DNA of 30,776 bases from JAAYAY01 sp964429355 (GCA_964429355.1 CAYSCH010000073.1:1-30776); one strand, 5' to 3'. Numbered from the stretch's first letter, positions 18,201 to 26,263 are shown. The notes: generated by a model not told the origin, from the sequence alone. Program-made: numbers and translations.

Positions 18201-21200
18201 TGATGGGGCTTATCGCCTTGCTCACTACAGGAAAGGGTTGTGCTGTCAATCTCGTCCAGCTTCTGGGGGTCTTCGCCGTCATCGGCCTGCTGATCGCGCT
18301 CATGTTACCGGCGACGCAGTCGGCCCGTGAAGCGGCCCGGCGTTCGGGTTGCTCCAACAACCTCAAACAGATCGGCTTGGCCCTGCACAATTATCACGAT
18401 ATGTACAAGCAATTCCCTCCTGCCGTGATCGGGCCGAGCAACGTGCCGCGCGAGCGGCAGTTCAGTTGGATAGTGGCCATTCTGCCATTTCTGGAACAGG
18501 GAACACTTTACGATGCACTCCGATTGGATCTCCCCTGGGATCACCCACACAACGCCGGATTGCTCCAGATGGCTCCCCGAACCCTGATGTGCCCCTCCGA
18601 TCCGGCACCGTCGACCGAGGAGGGATTCTTCAGAACCTCCTACGTGGCCGTAACGGGTGCCAATTTCACGGACGGCCCCGGCAATCCGATCGGCGTGATC
18701 GGCCTCGACAAGGGACTGGCCGTCAGTGAAATCGTCGACGGCACCAGCAATACCGTCATGGTGGCCGAAGTGACCGACGGCGGCCCGTGGTTTGCCGGCG
18801 GAAACGGGACGGCACGCCGGATCGACGATTGGCTCCAGAACAAGTCCTGGAGTCATCACCCCGGAGGCGGAAACGTCGTGTTTGCCGATGGATCGGTGCA
18901 GTTTCTCAGTTCGACCACCGACATCCAAACCCTCCGCAAACTGGCCACGGCTCAGGGCAGGGAACCGATGGACGCCGAGGAATTCGGGGGTTATGGGGGG
19001 TACAGCAAAGAATACGCCGGAGATCTTCTCGGGACCGATGAAATCTCCAAATCGCCGGTCGACGACCAGGACGAGCTCCGGCGCGCGGGAGAAGCTCCTG
19101 CGAAGGCAACGCCCCCACCCGCCGCCGGTGAGAAGCCGGCTGTGGCGCCGGCTGAAGAAATCGTCGACGGCACCAGCAAGACCATCGACGGGGAGGCTAT
19201 TCCCGTTCCACCGACTGCCTCTTACGATACACAGTTGGGTACTTTTTCCTATGAGCCGAGCACTGACCGGGCTCGCCTTTCCCTTCGCGTCGCCCTCGAA
19301 ACGCGCCGGGGCCAGGCGATCCCCTTCCGCCGTGAAGGGGGCCCCGGAGAATTGGTACTCCAGCTCCAGGACAGGACGTTTGCCCACACGCTCAGGTGGC
19401 TCCTGGTCGCCGCCGCTCTCCTGGCGGCCTGGATCGTTCGGCGTGCACCCGCAACCTGGCGTGCCATGATCGTGGCGGTCGGATTGGCCCTGCCGATCGG
19501 CCTGTCGGGGCTCGTTCCCCTCGCCTGGACGCCGCTATTGGACGGAATTCTGCTCGGCGCCCTGGCCGCAGGCTTCCTGTGGCTCCTTCCCAGAATCATC
19601 GCGCCGGTGAAGAGTTGCCTGCGCGAGTGTGCCCCGACCGCGGTCGTCCTCGGCATTGTCTTGTCGCCCGCGGCGACCACTGCCCAGGAAGCACCCGCCG
19701 CCACTCAACCCGCCGCCACTCAACCCCAACCTGCCGCCGAAAAGACGCGCCAGCCCGACCTGACCCTGTTCGTGCCCTACGATCCGGAGGACGGTGACCC
19801 GCTCAGGAACACCCAGGTTTACTTGCCCCACGACGAGTTCCTCCGTCTCTGGAAACAGGCTCATCCCGACAAAGCCGTTCAGGCGGCCCCCGACGTCCAG
19901 GCGATGGTCAGTCACGCCGAGTATTCCGGGCGCCTCGACAACGACGTCGCCCGTTTCGACGGCCGGCTCGTGGTCCATCACCTCGACGACCGCTGGACGC
20001 AGATTGCCCTGCCGCTGGGCGACGTGGCCCTGGAGTGCGTGGCTATCAACGGCCGGCCGGCCACGCTTGCCGGCGATCAATCCACGATCTACCTGGAACA
20101 ATCCGGCCTCCACGTTGTGGACCTCCGCTTCAGCGTGCCCGTCACCCGTTTGGGCGCAACCGGCCGGTTCACGCTCCCGTTGCGATCGGTTCCCTCCGGC
20201 CGTCTGCTGTTCGAGTTGCCGGCCAAGGATCTCGATGTGCAGGTCGGCGGAGGTTCGGGCGGCTGGCGCCGGCAGACGGGTTCCGTCGACAAGGGTGATG
20301 TACCCAATACGCCTGAAACGGCCGGCGGTGTCGGCGAATTGGTCAGTATCCCTCTGGGCATCGCAACCGACTTATCGATCCGCTGGCAGCCTCGCCGTGT
20401 TGAAGCACGCGGAAACCAACTGGTCAGTGTGGATCAGTCGCTGCTGGTTCAGGTTCTCGACTCGGGGGTTCATCTCCTCGGCAATTTCCAGTATCGGGTC
20501 CAGCAGGGGGCGCTGAGTCAGGTACAGTTGAAGATCCCTGCCGGTATCGCGGTCCAGCAGGTTCAAGGTCTCGAAGTGGCCGATTGGTCGATCGAAACCA
20601 CTCCGGCCGACAAAACCAACCCGGAGAAACAGCGGCTCGTCATCTCTCTGAAGACCGAACTGACGACCGGCACGGATCTGACGGTCGACTGCTTCCGCCG
20701 CGATCGTCAGCTCGGCAGTATCGACATCGAGGCCCTGGAGCCCCTCGGCGTCGCTCGAGAAACGGGACGCATAGCACTCGGCAGCTCGGGCCAGTTCCGC
20801 GTCCGCGTCAGCCAGGCTGATCGGCTCGATCAGATCAACCACGTGGGACTCGAGCTGCCCCAGAAACCTCATGACGCCGCCACGCTTCAATCCGCGTACC
20901 GCTACAACGCACGGCCCTGGCATCTGGAGCTCCAGGTCGAACGCCATCGGCCAAGGGTGGAGATCGCCGATCGTACGGCTGTTGCCGTGGCCGCGCGCCA
21001 GAGCACCATGCAGTGCCTGCTCGCCGTCAATGTCTCCGGCGCACCGATTCCCTCGCTCGAGCTGAGCCTCCCGGCCTCACTGAGAGTCTCTCAAGTCCGT
21101 GTTCCTCCAGGTGCCGACTGGTACGTCGACGGTAACGAGGAAGGCCAGCAACTGAAAGTCAAACTGGGCGAACCGGTCCTCGGCGGGCTTGAGCTGGCGG

Positions 21201-23431
21201 TGAGCGGCTCGCTCCTGCGCGACTCGAGCCAGGCGGAATTCGCAGTGCCCCGGGTCTCTGTTCCGGATGCCGAGGTCCAGCGCGGCCAACTGGCCGTGTA
21301 CGTCGACGATGACCTGGAGGCCGTCCTGGCCAGTGACGGCGGTGCCGAGGCCGTTGACCCGGCAACGCTCGACGGTTCCTTGCGCCCCCAGGCCGCCAGC
21401 CGGGCCCGCTACGCCTTCCGCTACGAGACGCCGCCTGAAGACCTGCGGCTTCGGTTGACGCCGGCTCCGTCGCGATTGAACGCGGACGTGACCATGGTGG
21501 TCAGTGTTCGTGAAGGCGCTGTGGCCTATGTGGGCCAGGTCGATTTTGAGATCCGGCAGGCCAGGCGTTCGCAGTTTCAAGTCGTCACCCCGCAGTGGCT
21601 CGGCGACGATCTCCAGTGGCAGGGTGACCAGATTCGGCAGGTCCGCTCCGAGGTTGCCGATGCCAGTCGCACCTGGCACATCGAGCTGCAGCAGCCGGTG
21701 CGGGGAGCGTATCGCCTGCAACTGGTTCAGACCCTGCCGCTTCCCGACGACGGCTCGGTGCCGGCCCCCATCATCCGCCCCCTGGACGCCGAGCGGTCGC
21801 GAGGCCATGTCGTTCTCGAGAACCTGACGGCCGACGAAATCGCGTCGACCCAGACGAACGGCGCAACGGCAATCTCGATTGCCGAGGTTCCCGGCGACCT
21901 TACCGATCAAGTCCGCCATCAGGCCGTCGCAGCCTACCGTGTCACCGACTCCGCGGCTCTGGTCTGGCAGCGTCGCGTCCGCGAGCAGGAAAGCTTGCTG
22001 GCGGCCAGTATCAGTCTCGCGGACCTGACGACCGTCATTCATGCCGACGGCCGCTACCGCGCTCGTGCCGCCTACAACATCCGCAATTTCACCCTGCAAT
22101 TCCTGGAACTGGAGCTGCCGCCCGGCAGCCAGGTATGGTCGGTCCATGTTTCGGGGCAGCCCGTCCGTCCGGCAAAACTTCTGCGGCAGGGTCAAACCGT
22201 TACCCTGCTGCCGCTCCAGAAGACTTCGGCCGGCGATTTCTCGTCCAAGGTCGATGTTGTCTACTCGGGCGACCTGGGAAAACCGCTGAACCGCTGGGCC
22301 ATGATTCAACCGATGGCCCCCCGGATCCTCAGCGACGCCCCCGTCTCTCGCACCCTCTGGACGGTGTTTCTTCCCGGCCAGTACAGGGTCAGCATGGCCG
22401 CTCGTCAGAGTAATCTGGAGGAGGTCGTCGCCGCCTATCAGCAGGAAGAAAGGAAGTTGTCATTCTTGGATGAATTGCACCAGATGGTGCAGGTGGCCAG
22501 CATTCGCGACGAGTCGGGCGCCGGGTCGAAGGCCCGGAGCAATCTCAAACAGGTCGGTTCTGCATTGTCGGATTATGCGCAGCAGAGTGCCGAGGTCGAT
22601 ACCAGAAATGCCGCCGAGGTCCAGCTGCAGGCTCAGCAGATCGAGGCGGAAATCAAGCGGTTGGAGGAAACAAAGACCGACACCAGGCGAGTCGACGGCA
22701 ACGCGGACTTCTACTTCCGAGCCCCCGCTGTGCCATCGGAAACAGGTGGGGTAGTCGATCTTGGCAAACGGGTCGAGATGCTCGGCGAGACGTTCGTCGC
22801 GAAGGAGGACCACACCCCGCCGACGGAGGAGGGGAAGGAATCGCCGATCCAGGTGACCGGCCGTATGGAACAACCGCGAGGCAAGTTGCGGGATCAGGCG
22901 GCCGAGCAGCTCGAGCGGCTCCAGACGATGGAACGGGTGGACCAGACGGAATCCAAGGAGGCCGACCGCCAGCGTTTCTCGGACGCGCCTCAGCCGGAAG
23001 CCGCGGTGGCCGCCGGGAAACCGCCCGTCGAGGGACAGCCTGAGCCGGGAGCTCCGATGGATTCAGCCCGGGCGGGCTATCTGTCCCTCGGCCTGGACCT
23101 TGCCCCGGTGGGAGTTGCCTACCACTTCCGGAAGCTCCATGGCGAACCCCGTCTCGTCCTGAAAGCGCGGCATGAGAACCTGGACCGGGTCCTGACGGCC
23201 GTCGTCTGGGCTGGCTTCTGCCTTGTCCTTGCCATGGCAGTCGTTCGCAGCCTGCGGCATCCGAACGCCGCGGTGATCGTCCGTCGACGCTGGCCGTGGC
23301 TGGCCGTCGTTGCGGGCGCCGTCTGGTTGTTCCTTTTTCCCGCCGGTATCCTCGGGCTGGCGCTCCTTGCGGTCGCCCTGTGGGTGCTGATCACCCGCTC
23401 GCCTAATCAACGGACGGCCCGGACTTCCTGA
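15218..23431 (+). CDS. Giant envelope protein: two paralogous units fused, with internal DUF1559 segment
   Basis: 2737 residues. ATG 15218 has GGGAGG (15205-15210) seven bases upstream. Signal peptide about residues 15-41 (LLGLLLAASSLCLSPQAASAQ). Unit 2: module 50-87 (RIRNVYIPSDQLKVMF, LMPRDKVLALWKDAH), beta-rich to about 975, helix about 982-1005. Then a DUF1559-type segment, about 1009-1250: helix VNLVQLLGVFAVIGLLIALMLP, AREAARRSGCSNNLKQIGLALHNYH, EIVDGTSNTVMVAE, and H-x9-DG (His1214, Asp1224-Gly1225). More membrane helices lie at about 1390-1462. Unit 3 begins with a signal-like stretch (AVVLGIVLSPAATTAQE, about 1475-1491), its module at about 1514-1550 (VYLPHDEFLRLWKQAH), beta-rich repeats to about 2410, a coiled coil near 2466-2493, a Pro/Glu-rich linker and C-terminal helices at about 2659-2678 and 2692-2725. 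DUF1559 proteins are abundant in planctomycetes but normally stand alone with a type IV pilin-like N-terminus. No enzymatic motif is visible; an envelope structural or adhesive role is an inference. Confidence 0.8.
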   Translation: MTSDQPSGKAKRIKANRISATLLGLLLAASSLCLSPQAASAQVTGGPPRIRNVYIPSDQLKVMFGSSSKGVLMPRDKVLALWKDAHIESPRVLPADAVLTEATYDARLADHELRIAGRIEIAKLGGDWQAVDLPFGGLAIESAQLGSGPARFGRKDDGTLFLLLQEQGRFELKLEMSVPLASRGGDLAATLKLPPIPASEILLHLDRNKQLQVGETILPPDEIDELGQTFRVVVHQDGQVPLLMSDRSAGGNRAPLVFAHSRSIATVEPAGLRWQVALDLEVYARAADSFQFELPASVDVAEVEAPELAQWIIQEQPGDTAVVALSFRKPFLGRRAVRLLGLAPAPVDVEWNLPTVKVLQAVSHVGEVLVQSSPSLRIEVGNMASIRPEHLSSPAGDGPSSPLEFAFWDESFRLPLRAIARQGTLQASVATLVEADRTGVALRSSVTLQPRHAPVFGIQVQLPRQWEVTSVLSAGESVEWESVYPVSTDPAAEPQLQTIQFDLAKPLTPGQSLEIALAAEQHPAGWLEQDEGFSELALPELRLAGADEVEGTLLVQTPPDIDLLVSDLSDDLQPVAADRPGDGPARRLGAALQYRYQDNARIRGQIQVRMKPAKVSAETLAFVRPDHGKLDVHYQLDLHIAQGTIRQIRFLLPAGVGNKIQVVTIGSDARIIEQQILPSTGEGDAGAESNLWQIVLDRPLTGDLALAVDFEQTFSSQSPGRSAAEGAGGEAGVPVAVPVLALQNISRQSGIVALEAAGDQQLDYQPENLRDLDPADVSEPKAYVPSERIVAAYQYQRLPYRLTISATRHASESVLTAICESAEITSVAGRQGRMRHQARFWLRSLNLQHLPLTLPDSAELWSVLLDGQPVEVRQKEGTYLVPLPAGRDDSASDPRDLTLLYETASPPLAASGFWERLRPHTIRQIGPKIAMTTLATSWHVYPPEGTDLVSSGGEFEPVTRLTRPTLVNQLAESIAYQSTHALGWKVAGFVAAVLVMGLIALLTTGKGCAVNLVQLLGVFAVIGLLIALMLPATQSAREAARRSGCSNNLKQIGLALHNYHDMYKQFPPAVIGPSNVPRERQFSWIVAILPFLEQGTLYDALRLDLPWDHPHNAGLLQMAPRTLMCPSDPAPSTEEGFFRTSYVAVTGANFTDGPGNPIGVIGLDKGLAVSEIVDGTSNTVMVAEVTDGGPWFAGGNGTARRIDDWLQNKSWSHHPGGGNVVFADGSVQFLSSTTDIQTLRKLATAQGREPMDAEEFGGYGGYSKEYAGDLLGTDEISKSPVDDQDELRRAGEAPAKATPPPAAGEKPAVAPAEEIVDGTSKTIDGEAIPVPPTASYDTQLGTFSYEPSTDRARLSLRVALETRRGQAIPFRREGGPGELVLQLQDRTFAHTLRWLLVAAALLAAWIVRRAPATWRAMIVAVGLALPIGLSGLVPLAWTPLLDGILLGALAAGFLWLLPRIIAPVKSCLRECAPTAVVLGIVLSPAATTAQEAPAATQPAATQPQPAAEKTRQPDLTLFVPYDPEDGDPLRNTQVYLPHDEFLRLWKQAHPDKAVQAAPDVQAMVSHAEYSGRLDNDVARFDGRLVVHHLDDRWTQIALPLGDVALECVAINGRPATLAGDQSTIYLEQSGLHVVDLRFSVPVTRLGATGRFTLPLRSVPSGRLLFELPAKDLDVQVGGGSGGWRRQTGSVDKGDVPNTPETAGGVGELVSIPLGIATDLSIRWQPRRVEARGNQLVSVDQSLLVQVLDSGVHLLGNFQYRVQQGALSQVQLKIPAGIAVQQVQGLEVADWSIETTPADKTNPEKQRLVISLKTELTTGTDLTVDCFRRDRQLGSIDIEALEPLGVARETGRIALGSSGQFRVRVSQADRLDQINHVGLELPQKPHDAATLQSAYRYNARPWHLELQVERHRPRVEIADRTAVAVAARQSTMQCLLAVNVSGAPIPSLELSLPASLRVSQVRVPPGADWYVDGNEEGQQLKVKLGEPVLGGLELAVSGSLLRDSSQAEFAVPRVSVPDAEVQRGQLAVYVDDDLEAVLASDGGAEAVDPATLDGSLRPQAASRARYAFRYETPPEDLRLRLTPAPSRLNADVTMVVSVREGAVAYVGQVDFEIRQARRSQFQVVTPQWLGDDLQWQGDQIRQVRSEVADASRTWHIELQQPVRGAYRLQLVQTLPLPDDGSVPAPIIRPLDAERSRGHVVLENLTADEIASTQTNGATAISIAEVPGDLTDQVRHQAVAAYRVTDSAALVWQRRVREQESLLAASISLADLTTVIHADGRYRARAAYNIRNFTLQFLELELPPGSQVWSVHVSGQPVRPAKLLRQGQTVTLLPLQKTSAGDFSSKVDVVYSGDLGKPLNRWAMIQPMAPRILSDAPVSRTLWTVFLPGQYRVSMAARQSNLEEVVAAYQQEERKLSFLDELHQMVQVASIRDESGAGSKARSNLKQVGSALSDYAQQSAEVDTRNAAEVQLQAQQIEAEIKRLEETKTDTRRVDGNADFYFRAPAVPSETGGVVDLGKRVEMLGETFVAKEDHTPPTEEGKESPIQVTGRMEQPRGKLRDQAAEQLERLQTMERVDQTESKEADRQRFSDAPQPEAAVAAGKPPVEGQPEPGAPMDSARAGYLSLGLDLAPVGVAYHFRKLHGEPRLVLKARHENLDRVLTAVVWAGFCLVLAMAVVRSLRHPNAAVIVRRRWPWLAVVAGAVWLFLFPAGILGLALLAVALWVLITRSPNQRTARTS
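18728..19179 (+). repeat. 23-bp direct repeat inside the giant gene (EIVDGTS)
   Basis: A perfect 23-base direct repeat lies at 18728-18750 and 19157-19179, both in frame and coding for EIVDGTS followed by N or K. The first copy is the conserved DUF1559 motif before TVMVAE. The second sits in the low-complexity linker after the domain. Exact identity at DNA level over 23 bases suggests a recent copy or gene-conversion event rather than ancient duplication. Confidence 0.85.
19694..19723 (+). repeat. 15-bp tandem repeat, two units
   Basis: Two identical 15-base units (cccgccgccactcaa) encode PAATQ twice in the linker just after the internal signal-like stretch. It matches in style the Ala/Pro/Thr/Gln linkers that follow the true signal peptide of unit 1. 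Confidence 0.85.
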
Positions 23432-23784
23432 ACCGGCAGCCCCACCGGCAGGTCTCTCCTCAACAACCGATCATGGGGTGCGGCTCGCCAACCGCTAGCT
23501 CGTATGATACGATCAAGGCTTGTCGCTCGGGGCTTCCGGGGCGTCATGCGCGATCGGTGCCGGGTCAAACAGCCGAATGGCCAAGCCGCCCAACTCGTTC
23601 AGGGGGCTGACTGTGACTCGCCAGAGGGCTGGAGAGCGTGCGAGATGATTGGCCGCTCCTGGCAAGGTCAACCTTCTTTGCTCGTTGTGCGCTTGTGCCG
23701 ACCATGGGCTCACGTTTTCCGGACCAAATGGGTTTTTTCGTCCGCCTGCCTTACTAGAGACCACGCCAACTCACGGTGCTCCCC
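23432..23784. other. Intergenic region between giant gene and SEC-C gene
   Basis: About 350 bases without a convincing gene. A minus-strand frame at 23513-23764 is open, but it lacks a ribosome site and a recognisable product. A short palindrome, CGTATGATACG, lies at 23501-23511. No intrinsic terminator is evident after the giant gene. The stretch presumably carries the promoter of the SEC-C gene. Confidence 0.5.
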
Positions 23785-25926
23785 ATGCCGATAGATGCCT
23801 ATTCCCCGTGCCCTTGTGGAAGTGGGAAGAAAATCAAGTTCTGCTGCAAGGACCTGCTCGGAGACCTCCAGAAGATTGAACGGATGCTCGACGGTGAGCA
23901 GTATATGGCCTGCCTGGCCCATATCGAACGCCTGGAGCAGACCAATCCGAACCGAGCCTGCCTGATGGCCACCAAGACCCTCCTGCTGCGGATCACCGGC
24001 CGCGAGGAAGATGCCAGGAAGGCGGTCAAGGAGTTTTCCGACAAACACCCCGACAATCCGCTGGCCTTGTGCGACCTGGCCCTGGTCACGGCCATGGACG
24101 AGAGCGGGCGGGCGGGATTGGCTGTCTTGGAGAAGGCCATTGCGGCCTCGGCCGGAACCTTTTCGGGCCGTCTCTATGAGGCAATCAGTGCCATCGTTCA
24201 AGTCTTGCATTCGGAGGGCCATTTTCTGGCGGCAAGGGCGCTGGCTCTCTTCCAGGCCTCGATTGTCGGACAGGACGATCCGGCGATGGAATTGCTGATG
24301 CGGCTGAACGCCATGCAGAACATCCCGCTTGTCGTCAAGGACGGACGGGGGTTGCAGCAGTGTCCGGAGGATGCACCCTGGAAGGGAGACTTTGAGGCCG
24401 CCTTCAGGCTGGCGAGCGGCGCGCGATGGTCGGAAGCCGAGGCCAAGATGGCCGAATTGACGAAGACCGCTCCCCAGTCGACGGCCGTTTGGCGGAACCT
24501 GGCAAAACTCCGGTCGTGGATGGCCGATCCCCAGGGCACGATCGAGGCGCTGAATCGATTTGCCACCCTTGATGTGGGGCTGGAAGACGCCGTCGAGGCG
24601 CAGAGTCTGGCGCTGTTTCTGTCCGAGGATCCGCTCGGCGACGCGCTCAACGTGTTCGACGTGACTTACATGATCAAGGATCCAGCCAAACTGCAGGAGG
24701 CTTTCTCTGCCTCGAACCGGATCGCCCAGACACCGATGGATCCGCGGATGCTGAACAGGGAGGACGACTCGCCGCCGCCCAAGGCTGTCTATCTGTTTTT
24801 CGACAAGCCTGCCCCCGACGCCGATGCAGATCTCGACCTGGAAACGGTGCCTCGCGTCGTTTGTCATGGGTTCTTCTTCGGGAAGGAAACCGACCGCGAC
24901 GCCCGTCTGGAGTGTTTCGGGCTCGTGGAGCCGGACATGCCGTTGATCGACCAGGTGATCCGCGAGATCGACGCCGATGCGGAGGGGCTCTCGAAGCCGT
25001 CGGGCAACGTCTCACGGACTCAGGACATGCTGAGCCGCGAATGGCGTCTGCCGAACGGGTCGTCGCGCGAGGCGTTTCAGAAGCTTGCCGACGGATACCT
25101 GGCCGAGGCGCTGCTCACCCGGTGGGTGGAGATGTCGCTGGGTCTTCTTGACGGCAAGACGCCTCGCGAGGCCGCCAGCGATCCGGCCTACCGAGTCAAG
25201 GTGCTTGCGGCGATCATGGTCCTGGACTTCTGGCTCGAGCAGAGCGGAGCGAGGTTCGATACGAATCGGCTGCGCAGCCAGTTAGGGCTGCCGGTCCTGG
25301 AACCGATCGACGGCGTGGAGACTCCGGTCACAAGCCTGCCGCTAGTCCGCCTGGACCGAGTTGACGCGAGCAAGGTTTCCGACGAGGACGTGCTGGCCGG
25401 CTACCGGCGGGCGGTCTCGTTTGGGGCGCAGGCAGCGGTCGAGCGATTCGGACGGGAGCTGGTCAGCCGGGAGAGCCTTGCCGGCCGGGACGAGCGGCTC
25501 CAAGCCTACCGCTTGCTGGCACGGATGACCGACGATCCGGACGAGGCGATCGAGCTGATTCAATCGGGCCGCCAGGTCACCCTTGAACGTGGCGGTTCGT
25601 GCGCCAACTGGGACCTGATGGAAATCTCGCTGCGATTCGAACGCATGGAGGGTCAGGAGATCGCCCGGTTGATGTCGCACATCGAGAGCCGCCATGGGCG
25701 CGAGCCGGGCGTGCTCGAGGCGCTGACCCGGCTGCTCATGCAGGTGGGAATCCTGCGACCGGATGGATCGCCGGCGATGCCGGCGGGCCCGCCGCCGGGC
25801 GCCGAGCCTGCGATCATCGTGCCAGGGGGCCGACCCGAGGAACCCGGCAGGATCTGGACTCCCGACGGTTCGTCCGGGAGGAGCGAAGGCGAGACGCCGA
25901 AGCTGTGGACGCCGGGGATGGATTAG
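23785..25926 (+). CDS. SEC-C zinc motif and TPR-like repeat protein
   Basis: 713 residues from ATG 23785 (MPIDAYSPCPCGSG); a GTG three codons upstream is less likely. Residues 9-21, CPCGSGKKIKFCC, are a complete SEC-C zinc-binding motif (Cys9, Cys11, Cys20, Cys21). In SecA this motif binds zinc and contacts SecB and ribosomes; elsewhere it is found on many proteins of unknown role. The rest is mainly helical with TPR-like character (QYMACLAHIERLEQTNPN, DARKAVKEFSDKHPDNPLALCDLALV, WSEAEAKMAELTKTAPQSTAVWRNLAKLRSW, split here only by spacing). A second helical block runs to about 650, and the tail is rich in Pro, Gly and Asp. There is no signal peptide or membrane helix, so it is probably cytoplasmic. 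The arrangement suggests a protein-protein adaptor. Function is unknown, and no operon partner is seen on either side. Confidence 0.85.
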   Translation: MPIDAYSPCPCGSGKKIKFCCKDLLGDLQKIERMLDGEQYMACLAHIERLEQTNPNRACLMATKTLLLRITGREEDARKAVKEFSDKHPDNPLALCDLALVTAMDESGRAGLAVLEKAIAASAGTFSGRLYEAISAIVQVLHSEGHFLAARALALFQASIVGQDDPAMELLMRLNAMQNIPLVVKDGRGLQQCPEDAPWKGDFEAAFRLASGARWSEAEAKMAELTKTAPQSTAVWRNLAKLRSWMADPQGTIEALNRFATLDVGLEDAVEAQSLALFLSEDPLGDALNVFDVTYMIKDPAKLQEAFSASNRIAQTPMDPRMLNREDDSPPPKAVYLFFDKPAPDADADLDLETVPRVVCHGFFFGKETDRDARLECFGLVEPDMPLIDQVIREIDADAEGLSKPSGNVSRTQDMLSREWRLPNGSSREAFQKLADGYLAEALLTRWVEMSLGLLDGKTPREAASDPAYRVKVLAAIMVLDFWLEQSGARFDTNRLRSQLGLPVLEPIDGVETPVTSLPLVRLDRVDASKVSDEDVLAGYRRAVSFGAQAAVERFGRELVSRESLAGRDERLQAYRLLARMTDDPDEAIELIQSGRQVTLERGGSCANWDLMEISLRFERMEGQEIARLMSHIESRHGREPGVLEALTRLLMQVGILRPDGSPAMPAGPPPGAEPAIIVPGGRPEEPGRIWTPDGSSGRSEGETPKLWTPGMD

Positions 25927-26089
25927 CCCGCGCGGTTGGCGGATTGCCCCTGGCATTCGGGTCAGCATGATTTTGCTATGCGTCGAAAAAATCCGGACCC
26001 CAGTGGGTCGCTCCTGCCGGGTGCGACCGACATATCACGGTTGCAGCCACTGGGCCGCCGCCTTCACGAATCACGCGGTTGCTGAATCT
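25927..26089. other. Intergenic sequence up to the scaffold gap
   Basis: No gene is seen. A modest inverted repeat (ggtcgc 26006-26011, gcgacc 26023-26028) could form a six-pair hairpin. No T-run follows it, so a terminator call is not justified. Confidence 0.4.
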
Positions 26090-26189
26090 NNNNNNNNNNN
26101 NNNNNNNNNNNNNNNNNNNNNNNNNNNNNNNNNNNNNNNNNNNNNNNNNNNNNNNNNNNNNNNNNNNNNNNNNNNNNNNNNNNNNNNNN
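26090..26189. other. Assembly gap of 100 N
   Basis: Exactly 100 undetermined bases, the conventional length for a scaffold join of unknown size. The true distance and any gene or repeat inside are unknown. Open frames running through it are artefacts. Confidence 0.98.
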
Positions 26190-26221
26190 CAGCACGGTTA
26201 TGGTATGCGTGGGATAAATCT

Positions 26222-26244
26222 GGTGACACCCGGCAGGTGTCACC
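26222..26244 (-). terminator. Hairpin downstream of the MFS gene, possible terminator
   Basis: ggtgacacc (26222-26230) and ggtgtcacc (26236-26244) are perfect inverted repeats with a five-base loop. It lies 20 bases past the stop of the leftward MFS gene. On that strand it is followed by AGATTTATCC, a weak T-tract, so termination is plausible but not certain. It could also be a repeat that helped break the assembly next to it. Confidence 0.4.
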
Positions 26245-26263
26245 CACCCACTCCTCGTCCGTG

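Noticed and set aside
15308..22309. Minus-strand open frames opposite the giant gene (up to 588 codons)
   Set aside because: They have no ribosome sites, family motifs or hydrophobic pattern. The plus frame is continuous with clear domains.
23513..23764. Minus-strand frame of 83 codons in the intergenic region before the SEC-C gene
   Set aside because: No ribosome site and no recognisable domain. The ending has a protein-like look, but this is not enough to call a gene.
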